Origin: Dehalococcoidia bacterium UBA4060 | Lineage (GTDB): Bacteria > Chloroflexota > Dehalococcoidia > GIF9 > UBA5629 | Direction: 5' to 3' | Assembly: GCA_002383665.1 (NCBI GenBank) | Contig: DFZI01000081.1 | Coordinates: 15,094-32,113 of the forward strand | Length of the DNA stretch: 17,020 bases | Part shown: positions 6,256 through 13,216 of the stretch, piece by piece | How the letters are laid out: the number at the start of each line of letters is the position of its first letter | Numbering within the stretch: the stretch's first letter is position 1 | Made by a program: the position numbers and the translations under genes | Notes under the pieces: generated by a model | Seen by the model: only the letters and a program-made list of their open reading frames with translations | What the model was told of the DNA's origin: nothing | The model's database searches: none

Positions 6256-7254
6256 ATGTCTAATTCTATTAATAAGTTAATTATTTTGTCCTTGGTTACA
6301 TTATTAATATTGCCATCTATGATGGTAACAGGTTGCTCTCCGTCAGATATAGCGAAAGTGAGAATTGGATATCTGCTGGGAGATTTACATCATCTTCCTC
6401 TTTTTGTAGCGATAGAGAAGGGATTTTTCCAGGAGGAAGGGATTGATGTTGAGGTCGTCGGGCCTTTTGACGCGGGACCTGCTGAAATGGACGCCATGGC
6501 GGCAGGGCATCTTGATATAGGGTATGTGGGAGCTTCACCTGCCATCATGTCAGCAGCTCGTGGTGTGCCTCTGGCGATAATTTCCGGAGTCAACCAGGAA
6601 GGGTCTGCACTGGTAGCTGATAAAGGAATTACGTCGATTGGGGATCTCAGATCAAAGAAAATAGCTACCCCGGCTCCTGGTTCCATACAACATATAATGA
6701 CAGGTATGGTGCTGTCTGAGAATAACCTGAGCTTTAAAGACGTGGAATTATTTCCGGGAACGATCAAGGCGCCGGATATGCCTCTTAATTTACAATCCGG
6801 CAGGATCAGTGCCTATTTCATCTGGGAACCTTTTGTGGCAATGTCTGTCGTATCCGGCAGCGGGCATGTGCTGGTTAATTCAAAGGATATATGGCCTGGG
6901 CACCCCTGTTGTGTGGTTGTTACCAGGGATGAGTTCCTCAAAAATAATGACCGGGAAGTGAAGGCCGTCGTCAGCGCACATCAGAAGGCAGTTAAATTCA
7001 TTGTAGATAATCCGGCAGAATCAAAGAGGATAGGGCAAAAATATACCGGGCTGGGTGCCGATGTCATTGATTCAGCTTTCAGCCGTGTTAAATATGTTAC
7101 CGGCATCAACAATAATGATCTGGTAAAATTTGTCAATGGAATCATTGAGTTGGGTGAAAATGGATCGATCAAGCCAATCATAACCAGGAAGGAAGTACCT
7201 GAGGCGGATGATTTTATTAATGGCATTATTGATTTAAAATACCTGTCGAGGTGA
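6256..7254 (+). CDS. NitT/TauT/Ssu-type ABC solute-binding lipoprotein
   Basis: 332 residues from the ATG at 6256, which has AGGTGA 5 nt upstream; ATG 6253 and GTG 6247 are in frame but too close to or inside the Shine-Dalgarno sequence. A signal peptide of ~26 residues ends in the lipobox VTGC, so Cys27 would be lipidated and the protein anchored outside the cytoplasmic membrane. The mature part has features of the NMT1/SsuA/TauA family: VRIGYL near the start, LPLFVAIEKGFFQEEGIDVE, AMAAGHLDIGYVGASPA, IGDLRSKKIATP and FIWEPFVA. Such proteins bind nitrate, taurine, alkanesulfonates, bicarbonate, thiamine precursors or aromatic acids; the sequence does not settle which. It is first in an operon with the permease and ATPase. 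Confidence 0.88.
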   Translation: MSNSINKLIILSLVTLLILPSMMVTGCSPSDIAKVRIGYLLGDLHHLPLFVAIEKGFFQEEGIDVEVVGPFDAGPAEMDAMAAGHLDIGYVGASPAIMSAARGVPLAIISGVNQEGSALVADKGITSIGDLRSKKIATPAPGSIQHIMTGMVLSENNLSFKDVELFPGTIKAPDMPLNLQSGRISAYFIWEPFVAMSVVSGSGHVLVNSKDIWPGHPCCVVVTRDEFLKNNDREVKAVVSAHQKAVKFIVDNPAESKRIGQKYTGLGADVIDSAFSRVKYVTGINNNDLVKFVNGIIELGENGSIKPIITRKEVPEADDFINGIIDLKYLSR

Positions 7255-7300
7255 AAGCACGCGTCCGCTAAGGATAATTTCGATACTGCTGTTTCTGGCT

Positions 7301-8026
7301 GTGTGGGAGATCGGGGCATTGATGGCCGATTTGCCGCAGCTATTTCCCACACCTGTTGCTGTTGTAGTGGCATTTAAAGACCTGCTGATCGCAGAGGGCC
7401 CTGCTGGTCTACCCTGGGCAGGTGAGCTTATTGGTAATATGCTGGTAAGCCTGTGGAGGGTAATCGTGGGTTTTTGTCTGGCTGCGGTGACCGGAGTGTT
7501 GCTGGGCGTGATAGCCGGATGGTGGCCCAGGGCAAGAGACCTGGTTGAGCCTGTTGTTGAGATAATCCGCCCCATACCGCCTCTGGCCTGGGTGCCTTTG
7601 GCCATGCTCTGGTTCGGTCTCGGATTCAGGCCTGCTGTTTTTCTGATCTGGTTGGGCGCTTTTTTCCCGATCCTTTCAAATACAGTCCTGGGAATGGAAA
7701 GCACTCCCAAAAACCTTATCGAAGTATCAAAGACGCTGGGGGCTAACTCCCGGCAGATACTGTTTAAAGTGGGCATACCTTCTGCCTTGCCATCAATCAT
7801 GGCAGGTTTGAGGATAGGGCTTGGGATCGGTTGGATGTGTCTTGTTGCCGCTGAGCTGACAGGCTCCAATACCGGCCTGGGATACCTTATCATGTATTAT
7901 TATTCCACCATGGAGGCTGCCAAAATGGTGGCAGGGATGCTGACGATCGGGTTGGTAGGAGTCCTGGCCTTTATAGGCTTAAAGAAACTGGAGGATAGAC
8001 TGGTTTTCTGGCGAGAGTTGGAATGA
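7301..8026 (+). CDS. SsuC/TauC-type ABC transporter permease, 5' end probably frameshifted
   Basis: 241 residues from GTG 7301, with several membrane segments and the EAA-type loop (SKTLGANSRQILFKVGIPSALPSIMAGL) that docks onto the ATPase. IRPIPPLAWVPLAMLWFG is characteristic of the SsuC/TauC/NrtB family. GTG 7301 has no Shine-Dalgarno sequence and falls inside the first membrane helix: the codons before it read RIISILLFLAVWEIG in the same frame, but with no ATG, GTG or TTG back to the stop at 7235. A GTG at 7251 overlapping the upstream stop (GTGA) starts VKARVR and then meets TAA; one added base near 7266-7268 would fuse it to LRIISILLFLAV and give a family-typical ~258 residues. Either the sequence has a 1-nt deletion, or an unusual start is used. 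It is followed by the ATPase with a 4-bp overlap. Confidence 0.82.
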   Translation: MWEIGALMADLPQLFPTPVAVVVAFKDLLIAEGPAGLPWAGELIGNMLVSLWRVIVGFCLAAVTGVLLGVIAGWWPRARDLVEPVVEIIRPIPPLAWVPLAMLWFGLGFRPAVFLIWLGAFFPILSNTVLGMESTPKNLIEVSKTLGANSRQILFKVGIPSALPSIMAGLRIGLGIGWMCLVAAELTGSNTGLGYLIMYYYSTMEAAKMVAGMLTIGLVGVLAFIGLKKLEDRLVFWRELE

Positions 8027-8790
8027 ACAGTAAGTTAATCGTTGACAATATATCCAAGGTGTTTCCGGCAAGGAAAATGGCAACAGCCACTCAGGCGCTT
8101 AAAAATTTTAGCCTGGAAGTGGGCAATGGTGAGTTTGTTTGCATCGTTGGTCCCTCTGGCTGCGGCAAGACAACACTGCTGAAGATCATCGCAGGTCTGG
8201 AAACGGCGTCACAAGGTTCTGTCCGGTTAAATGGCAATAAGGTGGAAGCACCGGGGCCGGAACGCGGAATGGTCTTTCAGGATTTTGCCCTTTACCCATG
8301 GAGAGACGTCGTTGGGAATGTGGAGTTCGGCCCCGAAATGAGATATCTGCCACGGTCGGAACGCTCGGAAATCTCCCAAAAATATGTCAGCCTGGTGGGC
8401 ATGGAGGGAAATGAGCATAAATATCCTGCCCAGCTTTCAGGAGGGATGAAACAAAGGGTAGCTATAGCCAGGGCATTGGCCAATAAACCGGATATACTAT
8501 TGATGGATGAACCTTTTGGCTCCCTCGACGCTCAAACCAGATTCGTGATGCAAAATGAGCTTTTACGTATCTGGAATGAGGATCGCAAAGCGGTGATCTT
8601 TGTGACTCATAACGTGGAAGAAGCCGTTTATCTTGCCGAGAGGGTGGTGGTGATGACGGCAGGACCGGGCGCTGTAAAAGGGATCTATCCAATAGCCCTG
8701 TCATATCCACGGTCTCGGGCAGATCACGGCTTTATATCCCTGCGGGAGAAAATCACTGACAGCATTACCGAAGAAGTCAAATTAATTTAG
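8023..8790 (+). CDS. NitT/TauT/Ssu-type ABC transporter ATPase
   Basis: 255 residues and complete. The Walker A motif is GPSGCGKTT (42-50), the Q-loop lies in VFQDFALYPW, the signature is LSGGMKQRVAIARALA, Walker B is ILLMDEPFGSLD, and the H-loop is VTHNVEEAV. The VFQDFALYPW and PFGSLDAQTR features are typical of the SsuB/TauB/NrtD group. The start overlaps the permease stop by 4 bp (ATGA), so the two are translationally coupled. It powers import through the preceding permease at the inner face of the membrane. No second ATPase or regulatory domain is attached. The following 126 bp carry a separate promoter for the dsr operon, and no terminator is visible between them. Confidence 0.92.
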   Translation: MNSKLIVDNISKVFPARKMATATQALKNFSLEVGNGEFVCIVGPSGCGKTTLLKIIAGLETASQGSVRLNGNKVEAPGPERGMVFQDFALYPWRDVVGNVEFGPEMRYLPRSERSEISQKYVSLVGMEGNEHKYPAQLSGGMKQRVAIARALANKPDILLMDEPFGSLDAQTRFVMQNELLRIWNEDRKAVIFVTHNVEEAVYLAERVVVMTAGPGAVKGIYPIALSYPRSRADHGFISLREKITDSITEEVKLI

Positions 8791-8800
8791 AATGCTATCC

Positions 8801-8830
8801 TTGACACACGGAAGAAGGTTGTGATATAAA
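8801..8830 (+). promoter_or_regulatory. Promoter of the rsbRD-N/dsrMKJOP operon
   Basis: A perfect TTGACA (8801-8806) and TATAAA (8825-8830) are 18 bp apart; read as ATATAA, the spacer is 17. This is near-consensus for a housekeeping sigma factor. The predicted start near 8837 leaves an 80-nt leader that holds paired repeats. It begins 11 bp after the ATPase stop, so importer and dsr genes can be expressed separately. Confidence 0.65.
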
Positions 8831-8899
8831 GTGAACGCCGTTCTTTTATGGGTTTCATTCTATTACGGTGATACGTAAAGGCGTGAACGTGATTCTTTT
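8831..8899. repeat. Pair of 17-bp direct repeats 52 bp apart in the dsr leader
   Basis: GTGAACGCCGTTCTTTT (8831-8847) and GTGAACGTGATTCTTTT (8883-8899) match at 14 of 17 positions. The first contains the palindrome GAACG-C-CGTTC and covers the predicted transcription start; the second lies 18 bp before the next ATG. The 52-bp spacing is about five helical turns, which would place two bound proteins on one face of the DNA. They look like a repressor-type operator pair; no binding protein is known from the window. Confidence 0.5.
8863..8878. promoter_or_regulatory. Short inverted repeat between the two leader repeats
   Basis: TTACG (8863-8867) and CGTAA (8874-8878) are perfect arms around 6 bp. 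It is short and could be chance, but lies midway between the paired direct repeats in the same leader. Confidence 0.25.
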
Positions 8900-8916
8900 G
8901 CAGAATGTCAGGATGA

Positions 8917-9423
8917 ATGAGTATAAAAGTGCAAGGTAAGGAAACAGGCACGTCTACACCGCGTATGAAAGCCACGGTGCTGCGAAAATGGATTGACCTG
9001 GTTTTTGATACTTATCCACCGGATACTGCGGCGGTGCTGAAATCCCGCGGAGACAGGTTTGCCAATCCCGTTAGTTATACGATAGTCTCCAATCTGGGTA
9101 AGATACTGGATGGGTTGTTGGATGGAGTAGAGCTGGAAACATTGTTCCCTTGTCTGGAAGAGATTATTAAGATCAGAGCAGTGCAGGATTTTACGCCTGA
9201 AGCAGCCGTCTGTTTTATGTCGTTGTTAAAACAGGCTATTATTAGTGAGCCCGGTTTTAAGATAGCTGACGGCATGAATGTTAAAATTGATAGATTGTCG
9301 GTGTCCTGTATTGATATTTACAATGATTGCAGAAACAGGATCGAGATTATACGGGCCAGAGAGAAAGAGAAGTCGGCTATCAATCTGCAGAGGATGATGG
9401 GAGTGCTGAAGGAAGAAAGATGA
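8917..9423 (+). CDS. RsbRD N-terminal-domain protein of the dsr operon
   Basis: 168 residues. Residues about 20-112 match the RsbRD N-terminal domain closely: LRKWIDLVFDTYPPDTA, then SRGDRFANPVSYTI, IIKIRAVQDFTPEAAVCF and LLKQAI. The C-terminal ~50 residues form a charged helix ending REKEKSAINLQRMMGVLKEER. There is no transmembrane segment or signal peptide. Proteins of this type occur immediately upstream of dsrM in several sulfate reducers, but their function is not established; in stressosome proteins the related domain is a helical sensor module. Its stop overlaps the dsrM ATG by 3 bp (ATGA). The ATG at 8917 follows AGGA at short spacing; an in-frame ATG at 8965 lacks a Shine-Dalgarno sequence. 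Confidence 0.85.
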   Translation: MSIKVQGKETGTSTPRMKATVLRKWIDLVFDTYPPDTAAVLKSRGDRFANPVSYTIVSNLGKILDGLLDGVELETLFPCLEEIIKIRAVQDFTPEAAVCFMSLLKQAIISEPGFKIADGMNVKIDRLSVSCIDIYNDCRNRIEIIRAREKEKSAINLQRMMGVLKEER

Positions 9424-10436
9424 CCGGTAAAAAGGTACTTATTCCTCTGGGCGCAGTTATAGGACTGGTGTTGCTGGCCGTCTTATTTTTTCAGGTTGCC
9501 GGCTTACATTATTTTGTATTAATCATACTGCCTTATATCTGTGGAGCAATATTTTTTGCAGGTCTTATCTATCGCGTTATCCGCTGGGCACAGTCTCCCG
9601 TGCCTTTTCACATACCCACTGTGTGTGGCCAAGAAAAGTCACTGCCATGGATAAAGCAGGACAAACTGGGCAGCCCGTCTAACTGGCTGCAGGTTACCGG
9701 GCGCATGCTGATGGAGATTTTCCTCTTCCGCTCACTCTTCCGCAACAGCAAGGTTGAACATGCCCCTGAAGCGAGGCTTGTTTACGGGGGTAACCGGTGG
9801 TTATGGCTGGGTGGCCTGGCTTTTCACGTTTCCCTCTTCATTATCCTGTTCCGTCACCTTCGCTTTTTTACAGAGCCCGTATTTGCTCCGGTCCTGTGGA
9901 TGTCCGATCTGGATGGGCTACTGCAGTTGGCCATCCCCACCCTGTTTATCACCGATATTATCATTCTCATTGCACTTATTTACCTGTTTACCAGGCGTGT
10001 TGTGTTTGCCCAGGTCAGGTTTATTTCCCTGCCTTCGGACTATCTGGCGCTGTTCCTTATTATGGGAGTGGCAATATCGGGTGTGCTTATGCGTTCAGTA
10101 TTCAAAGTGGACCTGACATATGTAAAGGAGCTGGCCATGAGCATCATCAGGTTTGATCCTGTTGTCAGCGGCGCTATCGGGCTGCCGTTTTTCATACACA
10201 TTATTTTAGCCTGTACTCTGATTGCCTATTTTCCTTTCAGCAAGATGATGCATGCGGCAGGCATTCTTTTCAGTCCTACGCGCAATTTATTGAATAATAG
10301 CCGTATGAAAAGGCATATTAATCCGTGGAATCATCCGGTCAGGGTTCACACATATGCTGAATATGAAGATGAGTTCAGAAATCAGATGAAGAAAGTTGGA
10401 TTACCGGTGGAAACTGATGAGACGGGAAGCAAATAG
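9420..10436 (+). CDS. dsrM: DsrM, cytochrome b subunit of the DsrMKJOP complex
   Basis: 338 residues from the ATG at 9420, which overlaps the preceding stop (ATGA) and follows AAGGAAG; the frame is open 31 codons further upstream but inside the preceding gene. About five or six hydrophobic segments and a NarI-like arrangement mark it as the membrane cytochrome b that exchanges electrons with menaquinol. The segment VPFHIPTVCGQEKSLPWIKQ after the second hydrophobic stretch is typical of DsrM. Histidines in hydrophobic segments (for example LAFHVSLFIILFRHLRFF and LPFFIHII) are candidate ligands of the two hemes b. It is paired with DsrK, encoded 2 bp downstream, which takes electrons to the cytoplasmic side. 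The C-terminus is hydrophilic. Confidence 0.93.
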   Translation: MTGKKVLIPLGAVIGLVLLAVLFFQVAGLHYFVLIILPYICGAIFFAGLIYRVIRWAQSPVPFHIPTVCGQEKSLPWIKQDKLGSPSNWLQVTGRMLMEIFLFRSLFRNSKVEHAPEARLVYGGNRWLWLGGLAFHVSLFIILFRHLRFFTEPVFAPVLWMSDLDGLLQLAIPTLFITDIIILIALIYLFTRRVVFAQVRFISLPSDYLALFLIMGVAISGVLMRSVFKVDLTYVKELAMSIIRFDPVVSGAIGLPFFIHIILACTLIAYFPFSKMMHAAGILFSPTRNLLNNSRMKRHINPWNHPVRVHTYAEYEDEFRNQMKKVGLPVETDETGSK

Positions 10437-10438
10437 CT

Positions 10439-12070
10439 ATGGCGGATAAGAAGCTTACACCTGAGGATATTGCCGGTATCAAGTACAGCCCGGCTGAAAG
10501 GGATTGGATGGATCCCACAGTGGAGTTTAAAAAGGGGACATATGTCTATTCCGCCCCGCTTAAAGACCAGCAAATGCTGCAGTTGCCCAATCCCCGACAG
10601 TGGAATCCGCTGGATGAGGATTGGAAGCTACCGGAAAATTGGAAGCAGATAATTCTGGAAGCGATGAAGGACCGGATGGATAAATTCCGCTCGTGGAAAC
10701 TATTCCTCGATATCTGTGTCAGGTGTGGTGCGTGTGCAGATAAATGTCATTTTTTTATTGGCTCAGGAGACCCGAAGAACATGCCGGTCATGCGGGCGGA
10801 GTTGCTGCGCTCTGTTTACCGTAAATATTTTACCGCCGGTGGCAAGGTATTCGGTAGGTTGGGTGGAGCTCGTGAACTGGACGAGAAGGTGATCAAGGAG
10901 TGGTATTACTATTTCTACCAGTGCACTGAATGCCGCCGCTGCTCGGTATATTGTCCGTATGGCATTGATACCTGCGAGATTACCATGATGGGCAGGGAAT
11001 TGCTTAATGCGGTGGGATGCAGCAATGAATGGGTGGTCAGCCCAGCTTCCAACTGCTTCCGCACCGGAAACCACCTGGGTGTTCCTCCTCATGCCATGAA
11101 GCAGAGCCTTGAATCGGCGGCTGATGACGTGTTTGCAGTTACAGGAATACGAGTCGATGTGCCGATTAACCGGAAAGGTGCCGAGATCCTGTTTGTAACA
11201 CCCTCGGCCGACTATTTTGCCACGCCCGCCTGGTATACCCTGATGGGCTATCTTATGTTGTTTCATGAGATAGGCCTTGATTATACCTTCAGCACATATG
11301 CTTCGGAGGGTGGCAACTTCGGCCTTTTTCATTCAGCCGATATTGCCAAGAGCTTGAACAGCAAAATCTATGCTGAGGCTAAGAGGCTGGGTGTCAAATG
11401 GATACTGGGTGGTGAATGTGGCCATATGTGGCGTGTCATGCACCAGTATATGGATACTTTCAACGGCACTGCCGATTTTCTCGAGCAGCCGGTATCACCT
11501 CTGACCGGCGCCAGGTTTGAAAATGCTGCATCAACCAGAATGGTGCATATATGCGAGTTCACAGCCGATCTCATTCATAATCATAAGCTAAAGCTGGATC
11601 CTTCCCGCAATAACAAGTGGAAGGTTACTTTTCATGATTCATGCAATCCGGCGAGATCAATGGGTCTGCTGGATGAGCCGCGCTATATTATTAACAATAC
11701 CTGCAATTATTTCTATGAAATGCCGGAAAATACGATACGTGAACGCACGTTCTGCTGCGGCGGGGGTGCAGGATTGGGGTCGGATGAGAATATGGAGATG
11801 CGTTTGCGCGGCGGTTACCCGCGTGCCAACGCTGTTAAATATGTTCAGGAAAAGCACGGCGTGAATGTTCTGGCCTGCATATGTGCCATTGATAAGGCTG
11901 TCTTCCCTCCGCTGCTCGAATACTGGGTCCCCGGTGTTGAGACAGCCGGTGTGCATGAGCTGGTTGGCAATGCCCTCATAATGCAGGGAGAAAAAACAAG
12001 AGAAACAGACCTGAGAGGTGATCCTTTAAATAACGTGGGGAAAAATGAAGGAGGGACGAACGTTGTATGA
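10439..12070 (+). CDS. dsrK: DsrK, HdrD-like iron-sulfur catalytic subunit
   Basis: 543 residues. Two ferredoxin-type motifs bind 4Fe-4S clusters: Cys93/96/99/103 (CVRCGACADKC) and Cys162/165/168/172 (CTECRRCSVYCPYG). The C-terminal half has CCG-domain sequences: GGECGH, then HDSCNPARSMG and FCCGGGAGLG, ending in ACICAIDKA. These bind the unusual cluster that reduces disulfides in heterodisulfide reductases. In sulfate reducers DsrK, at the cytoplasmic face of the membrane, is thought to reduce the DsrC trisulfide formed by sulfite reductase. The start ATG lies 2 bp after the dsrM stop, and the 3' end overlaps dsrJ. Length and motif order are as expected for the family, with no sign of damage. 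Confidence 0.95.
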   Translation: MADKKLTPEDIAGIKYSPAERDWMDPTVEFKKGTYVYSAPLKDQQMLQLPNPRQWNPLDEDWKLPENWKQIILEAMKDRMDKFRSWKLFLDICVRCGACADKCHFFIGSGDPKNMPVMRAELLRSVYRKYFTAGGKVFGRLGGARELDEKVIKEWYYYFYQCTECRRCSVYCPYGIDTCEITMMGRELLNAVGCSNEWVVSPASNCFRTGNHLGVPPHAMKQSLESAADDVFAVTGIRVDVPINRKGAEILFVTPSADYFATPAWYTLMGYLMLFHEIGLDYTFSTYASEGGNFGLFHSADIAKSLNSKIYAEAKRLGVKWILGGECGHMWRVMHQYMDTFNGTADFLEQPVSPLTGARFENAASTRMVHICEFTADLIHNHKLKLDPSRNNKWKVTFHDSCNPARSMGLLDEPRYIINNTCNYFYEMPENTIRERTFCCGGGAGLGSDENMEMRLRGGYPRANAVKYVQEKHGVNVLACICAIDKAVFPPLLEYWVPGVETAGVHELVGNALIMQGEKTRETDLRGDPLNNVGKNEGGTNVV

Positions 12071-12446
12071 CAGTGGCAAGGTGATACTGGGAGTGGCTGT
12101 TTTTCTCTGCCTGGCCAGCTTCCCGGCCTGGTACAACGTTATTACCAGCAAGGCTGACTACCGACCTGATCCGGTTATAGTGGTCAGTGATAATCAGTGC
12201 ATAGAATCTACACAATATATGCGTGAATATCATATGCAATTGCTGAAAGAATGGCGTGATGATGCGGTACGCAACGGCAAGACGATTTATACGGCCAGCG
12301 ATAATAAGACCTACGAAATCAATTTGACTGGAACCTGCCTGAAGTGTCATTCCAATAAGACCGAATTTTGCGATACCTGCCATGATTTTTCGGGAGTTTC
12401 ACCCAACTGTTGGGACTGTCATAATATCCCGAAGAGCGGTAAATAA
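12063..12446 (+). CDS. dsrJ: DsrJ, periplasmic triheme cytochrome c
   Basis: 127 residues from a TTG at 12063. I prefer it over the in-frame ATG at 12045 because AGGAGG lies 8 nt before the TTG, inside the longer version; because the protein then begins MYDSGKVILGVAVFL, like other DsrJ proteins; and because the conserved cysteine becomes Cys46, the number I recall for the unusual Cys heme ligand of Allochromatium vinosum DsrJ. An N-terminal hydrophobic segment (about 7-22) anchors or exports it. Three CxxCH heme sites follow: CLKCH, CDTCH and CWDCH. The segment QCIESTQYMREYHMQLLKEWR is typical of the family. It carries electrons on the outer side of the membrane; its heme attachment fits the nearby ccsA. 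It overlaps dsrK by 8 bp (26 bp with the ATG start). Confidence 0.92.
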   Translation: MYDSGKVILGVAVFLCLASFPAWYNVITSKADYRPDPVIVVSDNQCIESTQYMREYHMQLLKEWRDDAVRNGKTIYTASDNKTYEINLTGTCLKCHSNKTEFCDTCHDFSGVSPNCWDCHNIPKSGK

Positions 12447-13208
12447 ATGGAGATAGATCGAAGAAAGTTCTTACAAATTACGGGGCTGACCTTTCTGGCA
12501 TTGGCAGCTAAACCTGCGTTTGACCTGCTTCCCAGGCCGGTCGCTGCTAATGCCTCTTCTGCCAGCCAGGCGGAGGCCAAACGCTGGGCCATGGCAATTG
12601 ATATAGAGGCTTGCAAGGAAGGATGCACCGATTGCATCACCGCTTGTCACAGGATACATAATGTGCCAGATATTGGCAACCGCAAAGAGGAGATCAAATG
12701 GGTCTGGAAAGACAGCTTCGCTAATTCATTCCCGGAACAGGAAAATCGACTTGTGGAATCAACCTTCCAGGGCAGATCCGTGTTGTTGCTTTGCAATCAT
12801 TGCGATAACCCTCCCTGTGTGCGAGTGTGTCCAACGCAGGCGACATGGAAGCGGGATGACGGCATAGTGATGATGGATTATCACCGTTGTATTGGCTGCC
12901 GCTATTGCATGGCAGCCTGTCCTTACGGGTCGAGGAGCTTTAACTGGAAAGACCCTCGTCCGTATATCAATGAAGTCGATGATTCGTACCCGACCCGCAC
13001 CAGAGGAGTAGTGGAGAAGTGCGACTTTTGTGAGGAAAGATTGGCCAGGGGGGACATCCCGGCCTGTGTCGAAGCCTGTAAGTATGGAGCCCTGATTTTC
13101 GGTGAGATGAAACCGGAGATGGAAGTGTACAAGGTTATATCGTCTAACTTTACTTTAAGGCGTAAGGCAGAACTGGGAACACAACCTCAAATATATTATA
13201 TTCTGTAG
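12447..13208 (+). CDS. dsrO: DsrO, Tat-exported ferredoxin-like iron-sulfur subunit
   Basis: 253 residues. The N-terminus has a twin-arginine signal (DRRKFLQITG, residues 4-13) and a hydrophobic stretch ending near AANA, so the folded protein is exported to the outer side of the membrane. Four cysteine groups follow: CKEGCTDCITAC, CNHCDNPPCVRVC, CIGCRYCMAACPYG and CDFCEERLARGDIPACVEAC, as in the NrfC/PsrB/DsrO family that carries 4Fe-4S clusters. It links the cytochrome DsrJ to the membrane subunit DsrP, encoded next. The ATG directly abuts the dsrJ stop (TAA then ATG). Its Tat signal implies that the organism has a Tat system, which is not in this window. Confidence 0.94.
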   Translation: MEIDRRKFLQITGLTFLALAAKPAFDLLPRPVAANASSASQAEAKRWAMAIDIEACKEGCTDCITACHRIHNVPDIGNRKEEIKWVWKDSFANSFPEQENRLVESTFQGRSVLLLCNHCDNPPCVRVCPTQATWKRDDGIVMMDYHRCIGCRYCMAACPYGSRSFNWKDPRPYINEVDDSYPTRTRGVVEKCDFCEERLARGDIPACVEACKYGALIFGEMKPEMEVYKVISSNFTLRRKAELGTQPQIYYIL

Positions 13209-13216
13209 GTCATCAG

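Noticed and set aside
7234..7893. A 219-codon open frame on the minus strand opposite the permease gene
   Set aside because: Its protein shows no recognisable domain and is low in complexity (rich in Pro, Ser, Thr, Arg). The plus-strand frame is a clear ABC permease, so this is a shadow.
8791..8916. Riboswitch or terminator in the gap before the dsr operon
   Set aside because: No long paired structure or known riboswitch core is visible; promoter and repeats explain most of the gap.
10763..11332. A 189-codon open frame on the minus strand inside dsrK
   Set aside because: The opposite strand encodes conserved DsrK sequence, and this frame has no family-like motif or Shine-Dalgarno site.
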